Positions 1 to 12,698 of a DNA stretch of 64,000 nucleotides are shown piece after piece (position 1 is the stretch's first letter; each line of letters starts with the position of its first letter). The translations under genes and the position numbers were made by a program. A model generated the notes under the pieces. That model did no database searches. It saw only the letters and a list, made by a program, of their open reading frames with translations, and was not told where the DNA came from. This DNA is from Kudoa neothunni (lineage: Eukaryota > Cnidaria), in assembly GCA_964304625.1 (NCBI GenBank), contig OZ199839.1, positions 6,882,001 through 6,946,000 on the forward strand, written 5' to 3'.

Positions 1-628
1 AAAGAAGGAAATAGATGCGTTTATGCCGCTGTTGGAACGGCTGCCAAAAGGGGATTTTTCGGTGATTTACCAACTTGTGTCAAGACTTGTATAAGTATAT
101 AACTCACTGTAGTAAATGGTTTGTATATCTCAAATAGAAAAGAAAGTTGCAGCTTGCAATGCTGACGGCCCATATCAAGTTGAATCGGCGACTAAATATA
201 CAGGTGAGGTCAAAGAATATTTTTACTTCAATAAAACCCTTGCATTATGTCTGCCCTTTTTGTCGAAGGAACCGACTGGTGGAACTCCTGTAATTGACGA
301 TGGTGCGTTGAACATATTTAGCTCTGTTGAGTTGTGTGCAAGTTACTGCCCAGCAAGTATGAACATAATTTAATGTGACACGAATAATAATAATTTAGCT
401 GCTCATATTGGTCAATTAACTGCGGTTGAAGCTTGTAAACTACCAAAAGCCGGAGTTTCAAGTGATAGCGATAAGTACCACATTACTAGGCACTATTACG
501 ATCATTCCGCAGCTACTAAAACGTGCACATCTTTTACTTTTAATGGAAAAGACATGAACCTGAATAACTTCAAAACTCAAACTGACTGTGAAAAAATTTG
601 CAAGGATTCTTTGACAGGTTCAAATTAA
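1..628 (+). CDS. Kunitz-array gene A, 3' part (domains 3 to 5), cut by window start
   Basis: This is the 3' end of a secreted multi-Kunitz protein; its first exons lie outside the window. The visible exons are 1-94, 138-356 and 399-628, joined by GT..AG introns of 43 and 42 nt, both phase 1. The first piece is the end of domain 3 (NRCVYAAVG, then FFGDLPTCVKTC). The second is domain 4 (AACNADGPYQ, then LALCLPF, then VELCASYC, with an N-K-T sequon). The third is domain 5 (EACKLPK, then MNLNNFK and CEKIC) ending in TAA. Each domain has the cysteines equivalent to BPTI C5, C30, C51 and C55 but not C14 or C38. The exon and intron text aligns closely with copies B to F. Family membership is clear; the target is unknown. 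Confidence 0.9.
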
Positions 629-2561
629 TTACCACGACCGCATATTAGCGAAAAACATTTTTAGAATTTTCATTATTTAGATATAAGAATATTTTAATAT
701 TTCATTATTGTGTAGATGCATTATCTCATTAAAACCATTGATTTTTGCAGTTGAGTGTATTAAACATAAATGCATAGTTGAATAATCAAAATGGAGGAAT
801 TGTGTAGTACACAATTACGGATATACATAATTATGTTTTTATTTTCAGATGAGACCTTCAAGGATTTGTTCATTTAAGTTCTATATAAATTTAATTAAAA
901 ATAATTAATTATCTAAATTGTTTTCAAAATTTTTTGCATAGATTTCTAGTGTAACCGCTCGTATATCAGTATATCATTATTATATGCTGGATTACATGTA
1001 TTTTTTTATATTAATTTATAATTTAAAACAAACTAACAGGTTCCAATTAAGGCCAAGTATTTTCAAACAATGTTAGACATGTTATACTATTTGAAGTTGG
1101 TTTACGATGTTAAATATACAATTTAACGACTAATAGTTCATTAATTTAGCATTAACCAGTATTATAAGTGATTTATTATCAGTTTCTTAAAATTATATTT
1201 CGAATTTCGTTATAATCTATTAGTTTATTTTTCGTTGCCGCCCTTTTTCACTAAAATACTTGTAAAGTTTAGCAGTTGTTTCTATAAATTATTGATTTTA
1301 TACAATTTATTTTTCTAACAATGATCATCCTTCTACTTTTTATATTTAAATTCTGTTTGCAATTAGCTTTTTATGAAAATAAAGGTTTTTGATATGGCGA
1401 GAACAGGAAACCACATTATGTGTGCATGCGATGCTGATGTACAAAATGGATGGCTGTGATGCCAAAATTCAAAACTTGAAATGTTCCTTCATCAAATAAT
1501 ATAAGAAAACAATTCATTACAATAGCCTATAATGTCAAGTATTATGGTAATTCAGCAAAAAATTTCTGTGCTACGATAAAAAGAAATGTAATGGAAGATT
1601 AGTAACAACTTCTTTGATAAATACCACGTTTTGAATAGGGAGTTTTTCCTAACCAATTAATTACTGACGAAAAAATTAAAAATGGTGTTTTGTGGTAGAT
1701 GTAAAACGATTTTTCAAAAATAAAAAATATTCTAAATCTATATTCTATCAAAAACAAATACAACAATTTTGAACTGAAGATTTTAATAGCCATCAAAATA
1801 TTAATTATAATCTTGTGGTTCGTCTGTAAAATTTGAATTTAATATTATTACACAGTATCGATGATTTTTAGATTCGCAGTGTTTTTATATCAGTAACAGA
1901 TCAAATTCGCGCGTTAAAATTAGAAGTTCATTTTCGAATTAAAATAATACATAATTTACCTACTAAAATGATTTTGTTTAAAAAGTTCTAGGCCTTTTTA
2001 AAACAAATGAAACAATTTTAAAGATAATTTGTATATTTTTTGAAAAACTTTTGATTTTAAATAATGGAAAATATCTCGATTCAGTCATAAATTTTAATAG
2101 CTCGTGTAACAATACTACGCGTACATTAAGTACATTAAATAGGAGAGCGGCAGCTCTGATAAACTACTAATAACCTATATAGTATTTTAGTTGTATTGGT
2201 GCATTTATTCAGTGAGTATCTATTCGCTATAGCACGCACTAAATAACACTGCCAATTATCGTAATAAATTAAAATTAAATAAGTTCTTGCTGGGGAAAAA
2301 TTTAGTCTTTTGTAAAATTTCTAACCAACTATAATGAACAAATTAAAAACTATTTCCAATAAGATTAAAGCGATTTTATCTTTAAACACGATCGTTATAT
2401 GAAATCTATCGTAGCTCACATATCATGATATCATGAAAATGATTTTTATCAGTTGCCTAGGGAGGAAATGGCGCCTTGATTATTTTTATATGGAATAAAT
2501 ATACTGAGAATCCCTTGTATAGCTGTGTGGTTTCATTTTCAGGTTTTAATTCTTTCGAATA
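629..2561. other. Intergenic AT-rich DNA, no gene seen
   Basis: The first roughly 170 bases resemble the sequence after the stop codons of copies B, C, D and E, so they are probably 3' UTR and flank of gene A. Beyond that I see only AT-rich sequence with short chance open frames, no recognisable protein motif and no clear repeat ends. Confidence 0.6.
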
Positions 2562-4587
2562 AAGTAGGTAACCGATTTTGCACAATCCCTCCCGGACCGT
2601 GAAAAAAATACGCAAAATCGATCCAGAACCGATTTTACACACTTGCGTGCGTGTGCAGTTGTCATTTAAATATTACGTTTTTAACATTTAAAAGTAAAAT
2701 TTTAATTCTTAATCGCCGAGAAAACATGTTTGAATAAAGATGAGATACAATATAATATATTAGATTATATTTATATCCTAAAATTTTAAAAAATCTGTTA
2801 TTTTTTATTGTTTAATATTTTTCCACATGATATCGTATACGTCATTCTCAAGATTTGAAAGTATTTTAGATCGATCAATATCATTTTTCAGAAATAATTA
2901 TTTAAGTTCGCTGGCGGAATCAATAGCCACTTTGGAATTCAGAACAGGAGTATCCTCAGATTTATCTTCGAGCACTTCCTCACCAGATCCTTCATCATAC
3001 TTAACCAAATCCACAAAATTATCCCTACTGTCTAAATTTAACGTAGAATAGCCATCATATTAGCAACAAATTTCATCCTCCTCCTGAATGTTTTCGTCTA
3101 TTTCGCCATTAATTTGCTCTAGACATATGATATCACTGCTTTTTCTATTAGATGCATTTTTTATTATTAAATTATCGCTTAGTGCTTATAGAGGATAATT
3201 TACCAATAGGAAAATAAGCTTTTTTAAAACAATTTCTAATTGTTTCTAGAGCAACCATATCCCAAGGATCTCTTATAAGAAACATTGCCTCTATTGTGTT
3301 CGGAGGGGTGGGATCAATACCTGTTTCAACTCTAGAAATATATCGCTTAATCATATCTCTTTTATAGGCAGATTAAACAGATATATTATCCCCTGTTCAA
3401 GAGGTTGTAAAACACTCGTAGTTTTTTGGGTGAGAAAAACTTTTTTTATATTGCTCAAATTTTTTTTACAATGGCTGGATATATTATCAAGAAACAATAA
3501 CACATGTATATTCCTTTTTTCCGACAATTGATTAAGCTTGGCTATATATCTCAACAATACATCACTATTCATCCAACCTTTATTATTGTTTTCGTGTAAC
3601 ACGGGAAGTTTTTTAATATTCTTAAAATAATGAGGGTTTTTGTGTTTGCCGATTATTAATGGTTCGAGCTTTTCATCACTCATTGAGGCACCTAATAAAA
3701 TAGTTATTCAACTCGTAGATTGTTTGGTCCCCTTTATATTTCCCTCTGATGAAATTACATAGCGTTTACCTACAAAATAAATCAAAACGTTAAAAAAACT
3801 AAATATAACTCTCTGCCGCTGGTAGAATATGCAGATTCGTCGATATTATATATACAATCTGAACTATAATTTTCACGTATGTCTTTAAGTTGTGGAATTC
3901 ATTCTTCCATGACTGCAGAATCTACATCTGCGGCTTCGCCATGGAAATTAATTTTTCTTAGGTTAAATCGCTTTTCAAAGCCCTTAAACCACCCAATTGT
4001 CACATTATCTGGCTTCTTATTTTCAACAGAAAGCTCAATTCTTTTATTTATGATATCAGAGGTGGTGATTTCGATTTTTTTATCCCTCATAAAACAGATC
4101 CAATCATAAACACCTTGATTCATAATCAATGTTTGATACATTATGAATGTTTTTTCTTTTATTGAAGACCAATCCTCCTTCAACAATATACAACATTTTC
4201 TCTTTCTTACAAAGAATCCCATTTAGGGTGGCAATATTCGAAATTTGGAAATATTTTACTGTTGCTACCTTAGCGTGTTTAAAGGGTAAACTTTCGAAAT
4301 ATTTTATTATTTTGTATTTCTCTTAAAAGTTCTAACAACTTTGGCATTAATTCTTGCCATCTGTATTATTTAATTGATCTCCAACAAAAATTTTATCAAA
4401 GATGGTCGAGGAAAATGTGCAAAATCGGCTAGTCACGTGATATTATTTCCTCATTTTAACTATTTTAAATTGTTTATTTTTAGTTAAAACGCTAAAAATA
4501 TGTACATATATTTTATTTAAATCTAATTAGATACTAAAAATTTCAATCTAATAATTTTTTCAAGTGTGCAAAATTGGTTACCTACTG
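2562..4587 (-). mobile_element. pogo/Tigger-type DNA transposon, decayed
   Basis: Ends are inverted repeats reading AGTAGGTAACCGATTTTGCA on the left and its complement (GGTTACCTACTG) on the right. The element is flanked by TA on both sides (2560-2561 and 4588-4589), as expected for a Tc1-mariner/pogo insertion. The transposase is on the minus strand in separate frames. A CENP-B-type helix-turn-helix piece lies at 3899-4222 (GWFKGFEKRFNLRKINFHGE), a YNIDES first-aspartate motif near 3850, and the DDE_1 core at 3351-3683 (LLFLDNISSH and LQPLEQGI). A C-terminal piece is at 3172-3354. The usual third aspartate (LQPLDQG) reads E here. Stops and frame breaks mean it is not functional as read. Confidence 0.88.
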
Positions 4588-4709
4588 TATCTTAAAAAAA
4601 TGTTGCGCAACAAATAAATTATTTTATACATTCAAGTGATGTAGGAGTATGAGTTGATAACCTAGAGAATTTTAATTTATAATGGTATGCAAAAATTTCA
4701 TAAAATTAA

Positions 4710-6659
4710 ATATATATATATATATATATAAAATCCTTTGTCTGTCTGTGTGTCTACAAGTGCACATGTGTCATGGAGAAACTTTCTTTAAATACAGATT
4801 TTAGTTAGCACAAGAATTAGATGATGCCATTAATAAAGATCGTTAATTTACTCAAAAGTACAAATATAATCAATATCGCAGTCAGAAGTAAGGAATTTTC
4901 TGGTTGACTATTCAAATAGCAGATTAAAAAGTACCTGCATAATGTTGATAACTGTTTACTTCGGAGCGATAGTCAATTACAATGAACTTTCAGTCACTAT
5001 ATAAAAAGAAAATATGTTAATTTTGGTATAGAATGTTTCAAAAATGCTACATATGCCTATTTGGAGTAATTTTAAGTCAAATAAAACTATTAACGTTATA
5101 TTTACGAGAGTTGTTGCATTTCCCTTAAAATTTGTAGCATATTACATTTTTTTTAAATATAGGTTCATTTTTCAAGCGTTATGGATATAGTTAAGCGAAA
5201 AAGATTATGATCACTTTAAATAAACCACATGATTCGAAATTACAAGTTGTTACCACGTTTAAATTATTTGGGTCTCTATACGCATTCTAAAAACGATGTG
5301 AGATGTGTGTAGAGTTTTCAAATAATTAAATTTTTGTGATTACTTCTTAAATGAAAATTATGCTCCATTGGACTTCCTGAGATGTTAAAATTTCATTTTA
5401 TCAAATATATCGATTCAGATTGAAACTATATTCGTCGTTTCGATAAGTTTTTACTCGTTTTTTAGTCTCCCTAAACTTCCTTACAAAACGGCTGGCATAA
5501 ATAATTTGATAAGTTTCTATATTTGATGAGATAATTTTTTAAATAATGTTTAAGGTCTTATTTACCTAATTATTTCTTACCCCCAGACCTTAAGGTTAAT
5601 ATTCGAATCAATATATAATTTTTTTTCGCTAAAAATCATTCATTATGATATGAAAGCTGCGTGAAAATTGCGACACCGCATTCTATATGTAGTTTAAGAA
5701 TTTATATTCACGATTACTTTTGCAAAATATACAGTCTCCTCTCAATACATGTCATGTAAGTTAATAAGAAATTATTAGTCTATTCGATCTAACCGTTATT
5801 TACACAAAGTTTTCGTTAATCTAAGAATAGTTCAATACCAAGAAATTTTTTAAGGCAATCGAATAGTACGTTTACTTTTAAAAGGGTGCACTCCGTCGAG
5901 AAAACCAGTTGATATTTATGCATTATTGTAATTTTCCAAAACAAAAAACATTTAAATTTTAGACTTAATCGTATTTTGTTAATTAAATATGTATATTTTT
6001 GAACCAGTAAGTATTTTTGTTAAAATAAAAGGTTTCATTTATTTAAAAATGGGGAAATTATGTTAAAATAGTGAAAACGTAAGTTACCACACACAGCTTA
6101 TTAATACCTCATTAATGTCCTTTATAAAATTGCAAAAAAGGAGTATTAATTAATATTTTCATTGATGATTCACCCTAGGTTGACTTTGTTTTTTTCTCGT
6201 TTGTAGACTAATAATAAATTTTATAACTAGGAGGTTAATTTTTATCGAAGAATTTTTAAAAGAACTGAAAGTCGTAATTAAGTTACTTAATGATTTTGTT
6301 TAATAAATAAATGAACTTTAATCGTTAATTAAATTGCTCATAAAATTGAGATCATTATATTTTTGGTCAATAATTTGTAAAATATAAACTTAAAAATACT
6401 CATTAATTTCTCTCAATACCTTTATTTATATTTGATTGTAAAGTGTCCGCATAATTTTATTTAACTAAATCATCACATCGCAAAAAATAATGACAAGCTA
6501 AAAAAACGCAACAATTAAAATAAAAAAATAAAATTTACATGTTTAACGTGCAAATTCGATTAAATCTTCCGTAGAATTTCTCCATTCAAAATTAAAACTA
6601 AAAGTTAAAATTTTCCACCGCATAGTATCAGGCAAACCTGGGTGGGTAGTTCGCGCTAA
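4710..6659 (+). mobile_element. Helitron-like non-autonomous repeat, copy 1
   Basis: This repeat begins with a (TA)n tract running into a TAAAA then TGTCTGTCTGTGTGTC run. It ends with a small hairpin (CAGG..CCTG) followed by CGCTAA then T, which fits the CTRR|T end of Helitrons. It aligns over nearly its whole length with 23895-25838 and, inverted, with 62067-64000. No Rep or helicase motif is seen in any frame, so it is non-autonomous. No target duplication was found, as expected for Helitrons. It ends only about 256 nt upstream of Kunitz gene B. The family assignment rests on the ends, not on a coding domain. Confidence 0.6.
4711..4732. repeat. (TA)n microsatellite
   Basis: A run of about eleven TA dinucleotides sits at the 5' edge of Helitron-like copy 1. 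A similar run occurs at 16863-16882. Confidence 0.9.
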
Positions 6660-6814
6660 TATTTATTAAAATTGTTTTTGTAATATTAATGATGTTATAA
6701 GACGCCTTAAAATTCTTAACGAGCAATCGTAGACAATCAAAGAAAATTTTCCATTTCGTCTGAATTAATTATCATCGTATCAATAACAACTCATAAATAA
6801 TGAATAATCAATCC

Positions 6815-6834
6815 GATTAATAAATTATGATTCA
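6815..6834 (+). promoter_or_regulatory. Conserved promoter-like motif of Kunitz gene B
   Basis: GATTAATAAATTATGATTCA lies exactly 101 nt upstream of the ATG at 6916. The same block occurs at the same distance before genes C, D, E and F. The AATAAATTA core is TATA-like. Promoter function is inferred from conservation and fixed spacing. Confidence 0.6.
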
Positions 6835-6915
6835 CTGAAGTATTATTTACGATTTGAGGAATCGAATTTGTATTCAATATCTATTATTAACGATTAATTT
6901 TTATTATTGTGTTTG

Positions 6916-8305
6916 ATGTTAGTATTTTCATTATTTACGCTTTTTATTGCAATTGTTACAACTGGTGATTCACTCAATTTGTTATATATTCGTATATAAT
7001 TATTTACTTTATCAAGAGAGAGCTTTGCCTTCTTACGAGAAAGATGAAGGTCAAGCACCAGCTTGGTTGGCGAATGAAGAACTAAAAACAAAGGCTGCTG
7101 TAGAAAGATGGTATATCGACAAAGATGACGCAACTTGTAAACCTTTTACCTATCTTGGGTCTCTTGGAAATTTCAACAACTTTGTTTCAAGAGCTGCTTG
7201 CAATGAGCATTGTACATTGCGTTTAATTGATATAAGCGTCTAATATTGAAACAGTAAAATTTAAACCAGAAGAACAAGTTAATGCATGCGGATTAGTCAA
7301 AGAAGTGGGAAGTTGTGGGTTAACTGGCGAAAAAATGTTGACAAGATGGTATTTCAGTCTAACTGATGTTGGCGGTAAGACGAGCTCTTGTCACAGCTTC
7401 CAATACAATGGTTGTGGTGGAAACGCAAACAACTTCGAATCAAAAAAAGAGTGTGAACAAGCCTGTCAAAGTAATTCTCTCATTGTTTAATTTACAATTT
7501 AAACTCAATTAATATGATAAATATTATTTTTCTATTATGTTTATAGATATAGAAAATGGTCGGATGACCGGACAATTTAACCCTAAAACGATGATTGCAA
7601 CTCCAAATGAATTTGATTGCAAGTTTGTGCCTGAAGTGAAAACTGAGAGCCCCAAAATGGGAATAATTCCTCACAAGGATGGAAATAGATGCGTTTATGC
7701 TGCTGTCGGAACGGCTGCCAATAGGGGATTTTTCGGCGATTTACCAGTTTGTGTCAAGACCTGCATAAGTATATAACTCACAGTAGTAAATAATTTATTT
7801 ATCTCAAATAGAAAGGAAAGTTGCAGCTTGCAATGCTGGGGGTCCATATCAAGTTGAGACACAAGAAGCCGTGAGTGATGCCAAAGAATATTTTTACTTC
7901 AATAAAACACTTGCATTATGTCTGCCCTTTTTGTCAAAGGCACCGACCGGTGGTACTCCTGTAATTGACGATGGTGCGTTGAACATATTTAGCTCTGTTG
8001 AGTTGTGTGCAAGTTACTGCCCTGCAAGTATTAATTTAATTTAAATTACTACGTTTTATATTAATTTAGCTGCTCATATTGGTCAATTAACTGCGGTTGA
8101 AGCTTGTAAACTACCAAAAACCGGAGTTTCAACAACAAGCGATAAATACCAACTTTCTAGATTCTACTACGATCACTCCGCAACCGAAGACAGTAAAAAA
8201 TGCACAGAGTTTAAATTTAACGGAAAAGACATGAACCTGAATAACTTCAAAACTGCCGCTGATTGCCAAAAAATTTGCAAGGACCCTTTGACAGGTTCAA
8301 ATTAA
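6916..8305 (+). CDS. Secreted five-domain Kunitz-type protein, gene B
   Basis: Six exons: 6916-6964, 7017-7211, 7255-7470, 7547-7768, 7812-8027 and 8070-8305. All five introns are phase 1 and 42-76 nt long, giving 377 residues. Exon 1 encodes a signal peptide (MLVFSLFTLFIAIVTT); each later exon carries one Kunitz-like domain. Domain 1 keeps only the C30/C51 pair (C57 and C78 here, spacing 21 as in BPTI). Domain 2 has all six cysteines (C93, C102, C127, C135, C148, C152) with a nine-residue insert before C127 and glycine at the P1 position. Domains 3 to 5 lack the C14/C38 pair. Domain 4 has an N-K-T sequon. Kunitz proteins usually inhibit serine proteases or block channels, but a non-basic P1 argues against trypsin inhibition. 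Start choice: the only ATG giving a signal peptide joined in frame. Confidence 0.92.
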
Positions 8306-8787
8306 TTTCCAGGACCACATATCACCGAAAACATTTTCAAAATTTCACTTAGATATACGAATATGTTAGTATTTTATTATTGGGTGAATGTATTATCTAC
8401 TTAATGCCATTGAATTTGGAACATAATAATGTTTCAAACTTAGATACATAGCAATCATACCAAAAAGGAATAAATAGTTGTATAGTAGACAACTGCGAAT
8501 ATTCGTCGCAATCATGTTTTTTACATTCATACGAATTTCTTACGGATTGATCTTCTCAATTGTTTTTTTAATTTAAGTAAATAATTTATACAAAATATTT
8601 TTATCATTTTTTGTCCAACAGTTCAATGTAATCTCTCGTTTATAATTATTTCAGTATAAGCTAGATTATGTTTACTTTGTTATTTTAATTTCTAATTTAA
8701 AAATAATTAGTAGATTTCAACTATGATAGAGTAGCTTTCTAGCGAAGCTATACCTTTAATTCTATCATTTGAAATTGATTTACAATA
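8306..8787. other. 3' flank of gene B
   Basis: The first 150-200 bases match the 3' flanks of genes A, C, D and E and are probably 3' UTR. No gene is seen in the remainder. Confidence 0.6.
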
Positions 8788-8791
8788 TTAA

Positions 8792-9960
8792 CCTTTTCGC
8801 GTCCAGTGCGCATTTGAATGCACATAAGAAAAACACATTCTTCTAATACACTTAACTACTATTTCATACAATACATTTGATGTATCATACGCGATATCCT
8901 ATTGTCTTTACAATTTCAAATGAAGAATAATTTTCCTTGAAAATTAAAGAAAATATTAAGCTTTTCATCTATATATTGAGCATGCTCCAAATGTGATAGA
9001 CCACTCATAAAATTGATCAGTGTTAATTATCAATGTCAATTTTAAAAAGTAATTTTAATTTTTCATACCAAATAATAAAAAATATAAGAGTACTTTGGGA
9101 AAATGTTGTAAGAATAAAGATTTATTTGAATGTTATAATTCGTGCATTTAAATGTACGCCGGGATCTGGTGGCGCCCAAATGTTGAAGATATTCATTACG
9201 ATATTTTGGATATATCTGCGAAAATTTGAGAAAGTCAAAAAGAACTAGTTATTCTTTCAGACAATGATATTTCAGAATCTGAGATATCTTAAGAAAATGA
9301 AAATATTGATACTTTTGAAAAATGCGATGACTACTCTAAAAACCATAATGAGACTACCGACGATGAAAAATACGAATCAAACTTCAAATTTAATTGTAAT
9401 ATAGAATTCCAACATTAGATGATATTGCAGATTTTGAGAATTCAGAGTGCCATTTTGAAGGAATAAGTGGACTTTTTAATCCTATCGATTACTTCAACCA
9501 AGTTATAAATAACTTCTTCATAGATTCGAAGTTCGAAGAAACAAATCTTTATGCCAGATATTCTAATACATGTTTCAAAACTGATAATGATGAAATGGAT
9601 ATGTATAATGGAATCCTTATTTTAATGGGTTTAATAAGAATGCCTAAATATCGTGGTTATATGCAAAAATGTTCGAAGTTTAAATAAATTTCTAACGTGT
9701 TCACTCGCCGTAGATTTCAAAATTTCTTCAATTCTAAAACAATGGCGAAATAGTCACCCAATAATCCAAACCTGAATTTGATAGGTCTTTGAAAATAAGA
9801 CCATTTTTGGACCACTTAAGATCAAATTTGTTAAAGATTTAACCCGAAAAAAGTTATCTGTAGATGAACAGATGATACCATTTTAGGTAGGTGCTGTTCA
9901 AAGCAATTTATACCTAGAAAATCTACCCATTTGGGGTTTCGAATATTAACTTGAAGATAA
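8792..9960 (+). mobile_element. piggyBac transposon relic, 5' half
   Basis: A TTAA at 8788-8791 is followed by CCTTTTCGCGTCCAGTGCGC, a typical piggyBac target site and terminal sequence. Coding traces on the + strand from about 9240 read LSDNDISESEIS, then an acidic N-terminal region. Next come ETNLYARYSN and MGLIRMPKYRGYM, then a degraded block around GRCCSKQFIPRKSTHLGFRI (PxKPTKWGFK in better copies). All match the DDE_Tnp_1_7 family. Several stops and frame changes interrupt it. The 3' half and right terminus were not found, so the end coordinate is only where recognisable coding stops. Confidence 0.75.
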
Positions 9961-10386
9961 TTTATTAGGGAATAAATTCAGTTATGGTTAACTCTTTGCT
10001 ATTATACAAGAGAAATAATAAATCAAGAAAAATAAAAAAAACGAAATATTAGATTTACTGAATTTCACCTATTTAATACGTGAGTCTTTAATATTTCTTA
10101 AAAAGGAAATGAACATAAAGTTAAAGCGAGACAAACTATCATTATCAGCAGATAATGAATTGGAAAATTGTCTTCCTCTCTTTCTGACGATATCCGAGTC
10201 GACAATGCTGGACATTCCCCCGAAGTCACGCCCACACGCAATGGACGAAAACTTTGCAAAAACTCACGTAAATCAAATGCATCAAATGTAAAGCCTGCTG
10301 TTCTCTGATTAAATAAGAAGTTTTTTTTACGAATTTCATCAAGAATTAAATTAATTAGATTTAATTAATCTGTACGTTTCATCATA

Positions 10387-10620
10387 CAGTCGGAACCCGA
10401 TTTTACGCATTTTTTTATTTTTTTAACAACTTAGTGGTTCTCATATTAAATGCGTATATTTTAAGGTTTGTGTAATTAATATTACCCATTTAATAAATAT
10501 AAAATCTTCATTTAATATCAAATATTGCCAATGTATGTAACATCCGTAGTGACCAATTTTACATACATTTTTATTCCGATTTCTATACCACTTGTGGATT
10601 TTACGCAATCACTAGATATG
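10387..10620. mobile_element. Possible pogo/Tigger terminal fragment
   Basis: TA followed by CAGTCGGAACCCGATTTTAC resembles the ends of the Tigger elements at 2562 and 11040 (CAGTAGGTAACCGATTTT). A second GATTTTACGCA occurs near 10603 in the same orientation. No matching inverted end was found, so this may be a truncated element or solo end. The right boundary is arbitrary. Confidence 0.35.
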
Positions 10621-11039
10621 ATCACTGATAGCCAAAGGCGCTAAACATTTAAAGGAAAATATGAAATATTGAAGTTTTTTGGAACTCTTTCTCCTAAAAA
10701 TTAAAAAACAATTACAAGAATTCGATTCGAGAGTTCCACATTATATTCTTTTTATGAAATAAAAAAAGGATGAAATTGACGGAATCATACTTGGGTAGGA
10801 GATAATGAACGATTAAATGGTTGGTATTAACCCATCCAGGTTCCATATTTTAGAAATTGATTATTCCCCTAAGTCAAAATTATATTGTTATAATAAAATC
10901 ATAATTAAAATATTTTTTCCAAAAAATGATTATATGAGCCAAAAATCAAGATTTAAGGTTGTGTCGTAAATAACTCGCAAAATCACACGTTATCGCATTC
11001 GCGAAAATTGTCATTTTATTTTAATTATAACGCCTTATA

Positions 11040-12698
11040 CAGTAGTTAACCGATTTTCCGTAATCCCGTCGGGACCATGGAAAGTTACTGAAAAGACTCC
11101 AATGACGTATTCTCCGGAATTTTCTGCACGCGCAAAAATAAAAAAATAAACCTATTTAAATAAATTAATTTCATTTATACAATAATCTACGTTTATTGAA
11201 ATAATATGTTATTTTAATTATATTTTTTAATGTGTATGTCGTAATTTTCTCATCTTAACTCATTATTTCGTCAAGATAATCAATTCCTCTCTGTCGTATA
11301 TTTCTTCTGCGTTTTTAAACATTTAAATGAATATTTTTTGATATAAATTCTACCACTCGTTCATCTTTAGTTTAAAACTAGCAGATTCAACAATCAAAGG
11401 AGTTAGCTCGTCAAAGTGTTTTGATGTAGGCATAATGACTTCCTCTTGAATAATCTCGGAATTTTCAGCTTAGAATTCTTTATTGCTTAAATTAAAATTT
11501 AATGAACGCTTTGTATTTATCGGCTGCATGAAACTCATATTTTCTGAATCAGTTAAATACAATATCCATCGAAGCATCGAACCATGATTTTTTAATTAGG
11601 AACAATGTTTTAAGCGAATCTTGGTAGGATGTATTTATATCACTGCTAACTGCAGCAATATGGCTTTCTATTAAATTATTTTTGTAATTTTGATTTTTAT
11701 AATAAATTATTCCATGGACCAATAGTTACAAAACGCTAGTTGAATTTTTTGTAAGGGATATAAGGGAGATACTGGACAAATGAATTTTGGCGTAGCAAGT
11801 GATATTATTATGAAGTATTAAACTTTCTTGTACGTCGTTTTGAATTCATTGTTAAAATTAAGAAGATATTTCTTAAATGTTTCCCTAATCATTCATTCTT
11901 TCCTGTTTTATTTGTATTTTACTAGGAATGTTTTATTGAGCATTTTTAAAACAACATGGTTTTTGTGATTACCAGTCACATGAGGTTCAATGAAACCTCC
12001 AGGCGTAGATACATGCCGCAAAACAGTAACTTTGTTTTAGATTTTTTTTCTCTCGACAAAACATAGCATTAAAAATAATGGACCTCTTTGTTTCTACTAA
12101 AATAATGCATTTTCGTCATGGTTATAGATACAGCCATCGTAGTTACCTTTGACTTAGTCATTCAATTTAGGTTACCAATTTTCTACAAAACTTTAGTCAA
12201 AGTAAGCAGCATCACCATGGGAAGTGATATTTTTCAATTAAATCGTGATTTAAAACCAAGAAACCAATCATAGGTCATTACTACGCTTAGGTTCAATTCT
12301 TTTGTCAATTGGTTTCTTTCATGTATGATATCATGAGCAGAGAGTTCAATTGTTTCTATCTCAAGTAATTCACCCAGTCATATACTATAGTATCGATATC
12401 GTGATTTGAGCACCGTTTCTAATTTTTTCTCTCTGAAGAAGCCAAATCATTTTATAAGATAAAATGATATCTTTCTTCCTAATCAAGATATCTAGATTAG
12501 AAATAGAAGGGAATTAAATTTACTAAAAGTAGTATTTCTGCATTCCTGATTAGTATACTTTAAATAAAATCAATAAAGTTATATTTTAGTTTTATTATTT
12601 CCACATTTTTAACTTTTTCAGATATTTCAAATGTAAAAAAAGTCACACCACTAAATCCGCCTAGAACTAAAAAATTACGGAAAATCGGTTACCTACTA
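11040..12698 (-). mobile_element. pogo/Tigger-type DNA transposon, strongly decayed
   Basis: Inverted termini are CAGTAGTTAACCGATTTTCC on the left and the complement of TAGTAGGTAACCGATTTTCC on the right, with TA on both sides (11038-11039 and 12699-12700). Near 12110-12170 the minus strand still reads IYNHDENALF, a relic of the N(I)DETGLF first-aspartate motif of DDE_1 transposases. Little else of the protein can be read, so it is older or more damaged than the copies at 2562 and 60095. Confidence 0.7.

Noticed and set aside
116-373. Separate small genes at each single Kunitz exon
   Set aside because: Their ATG codons lie in introns and all exons join in phase 1 into one longer protein.
1599-1796. 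Minus-strand open frame
   Set aside because: Hydrophobic AT-rich chance translation with no splice context, motif or homologous copy.
7196-7214. Apparent sixth cysteine (CNEHC) at the end of Kunitz domain 1
   Set aside because: The TGT straddles the GT splice donor; in other copies the base differs. After splicing the residue is leucine in every copy.
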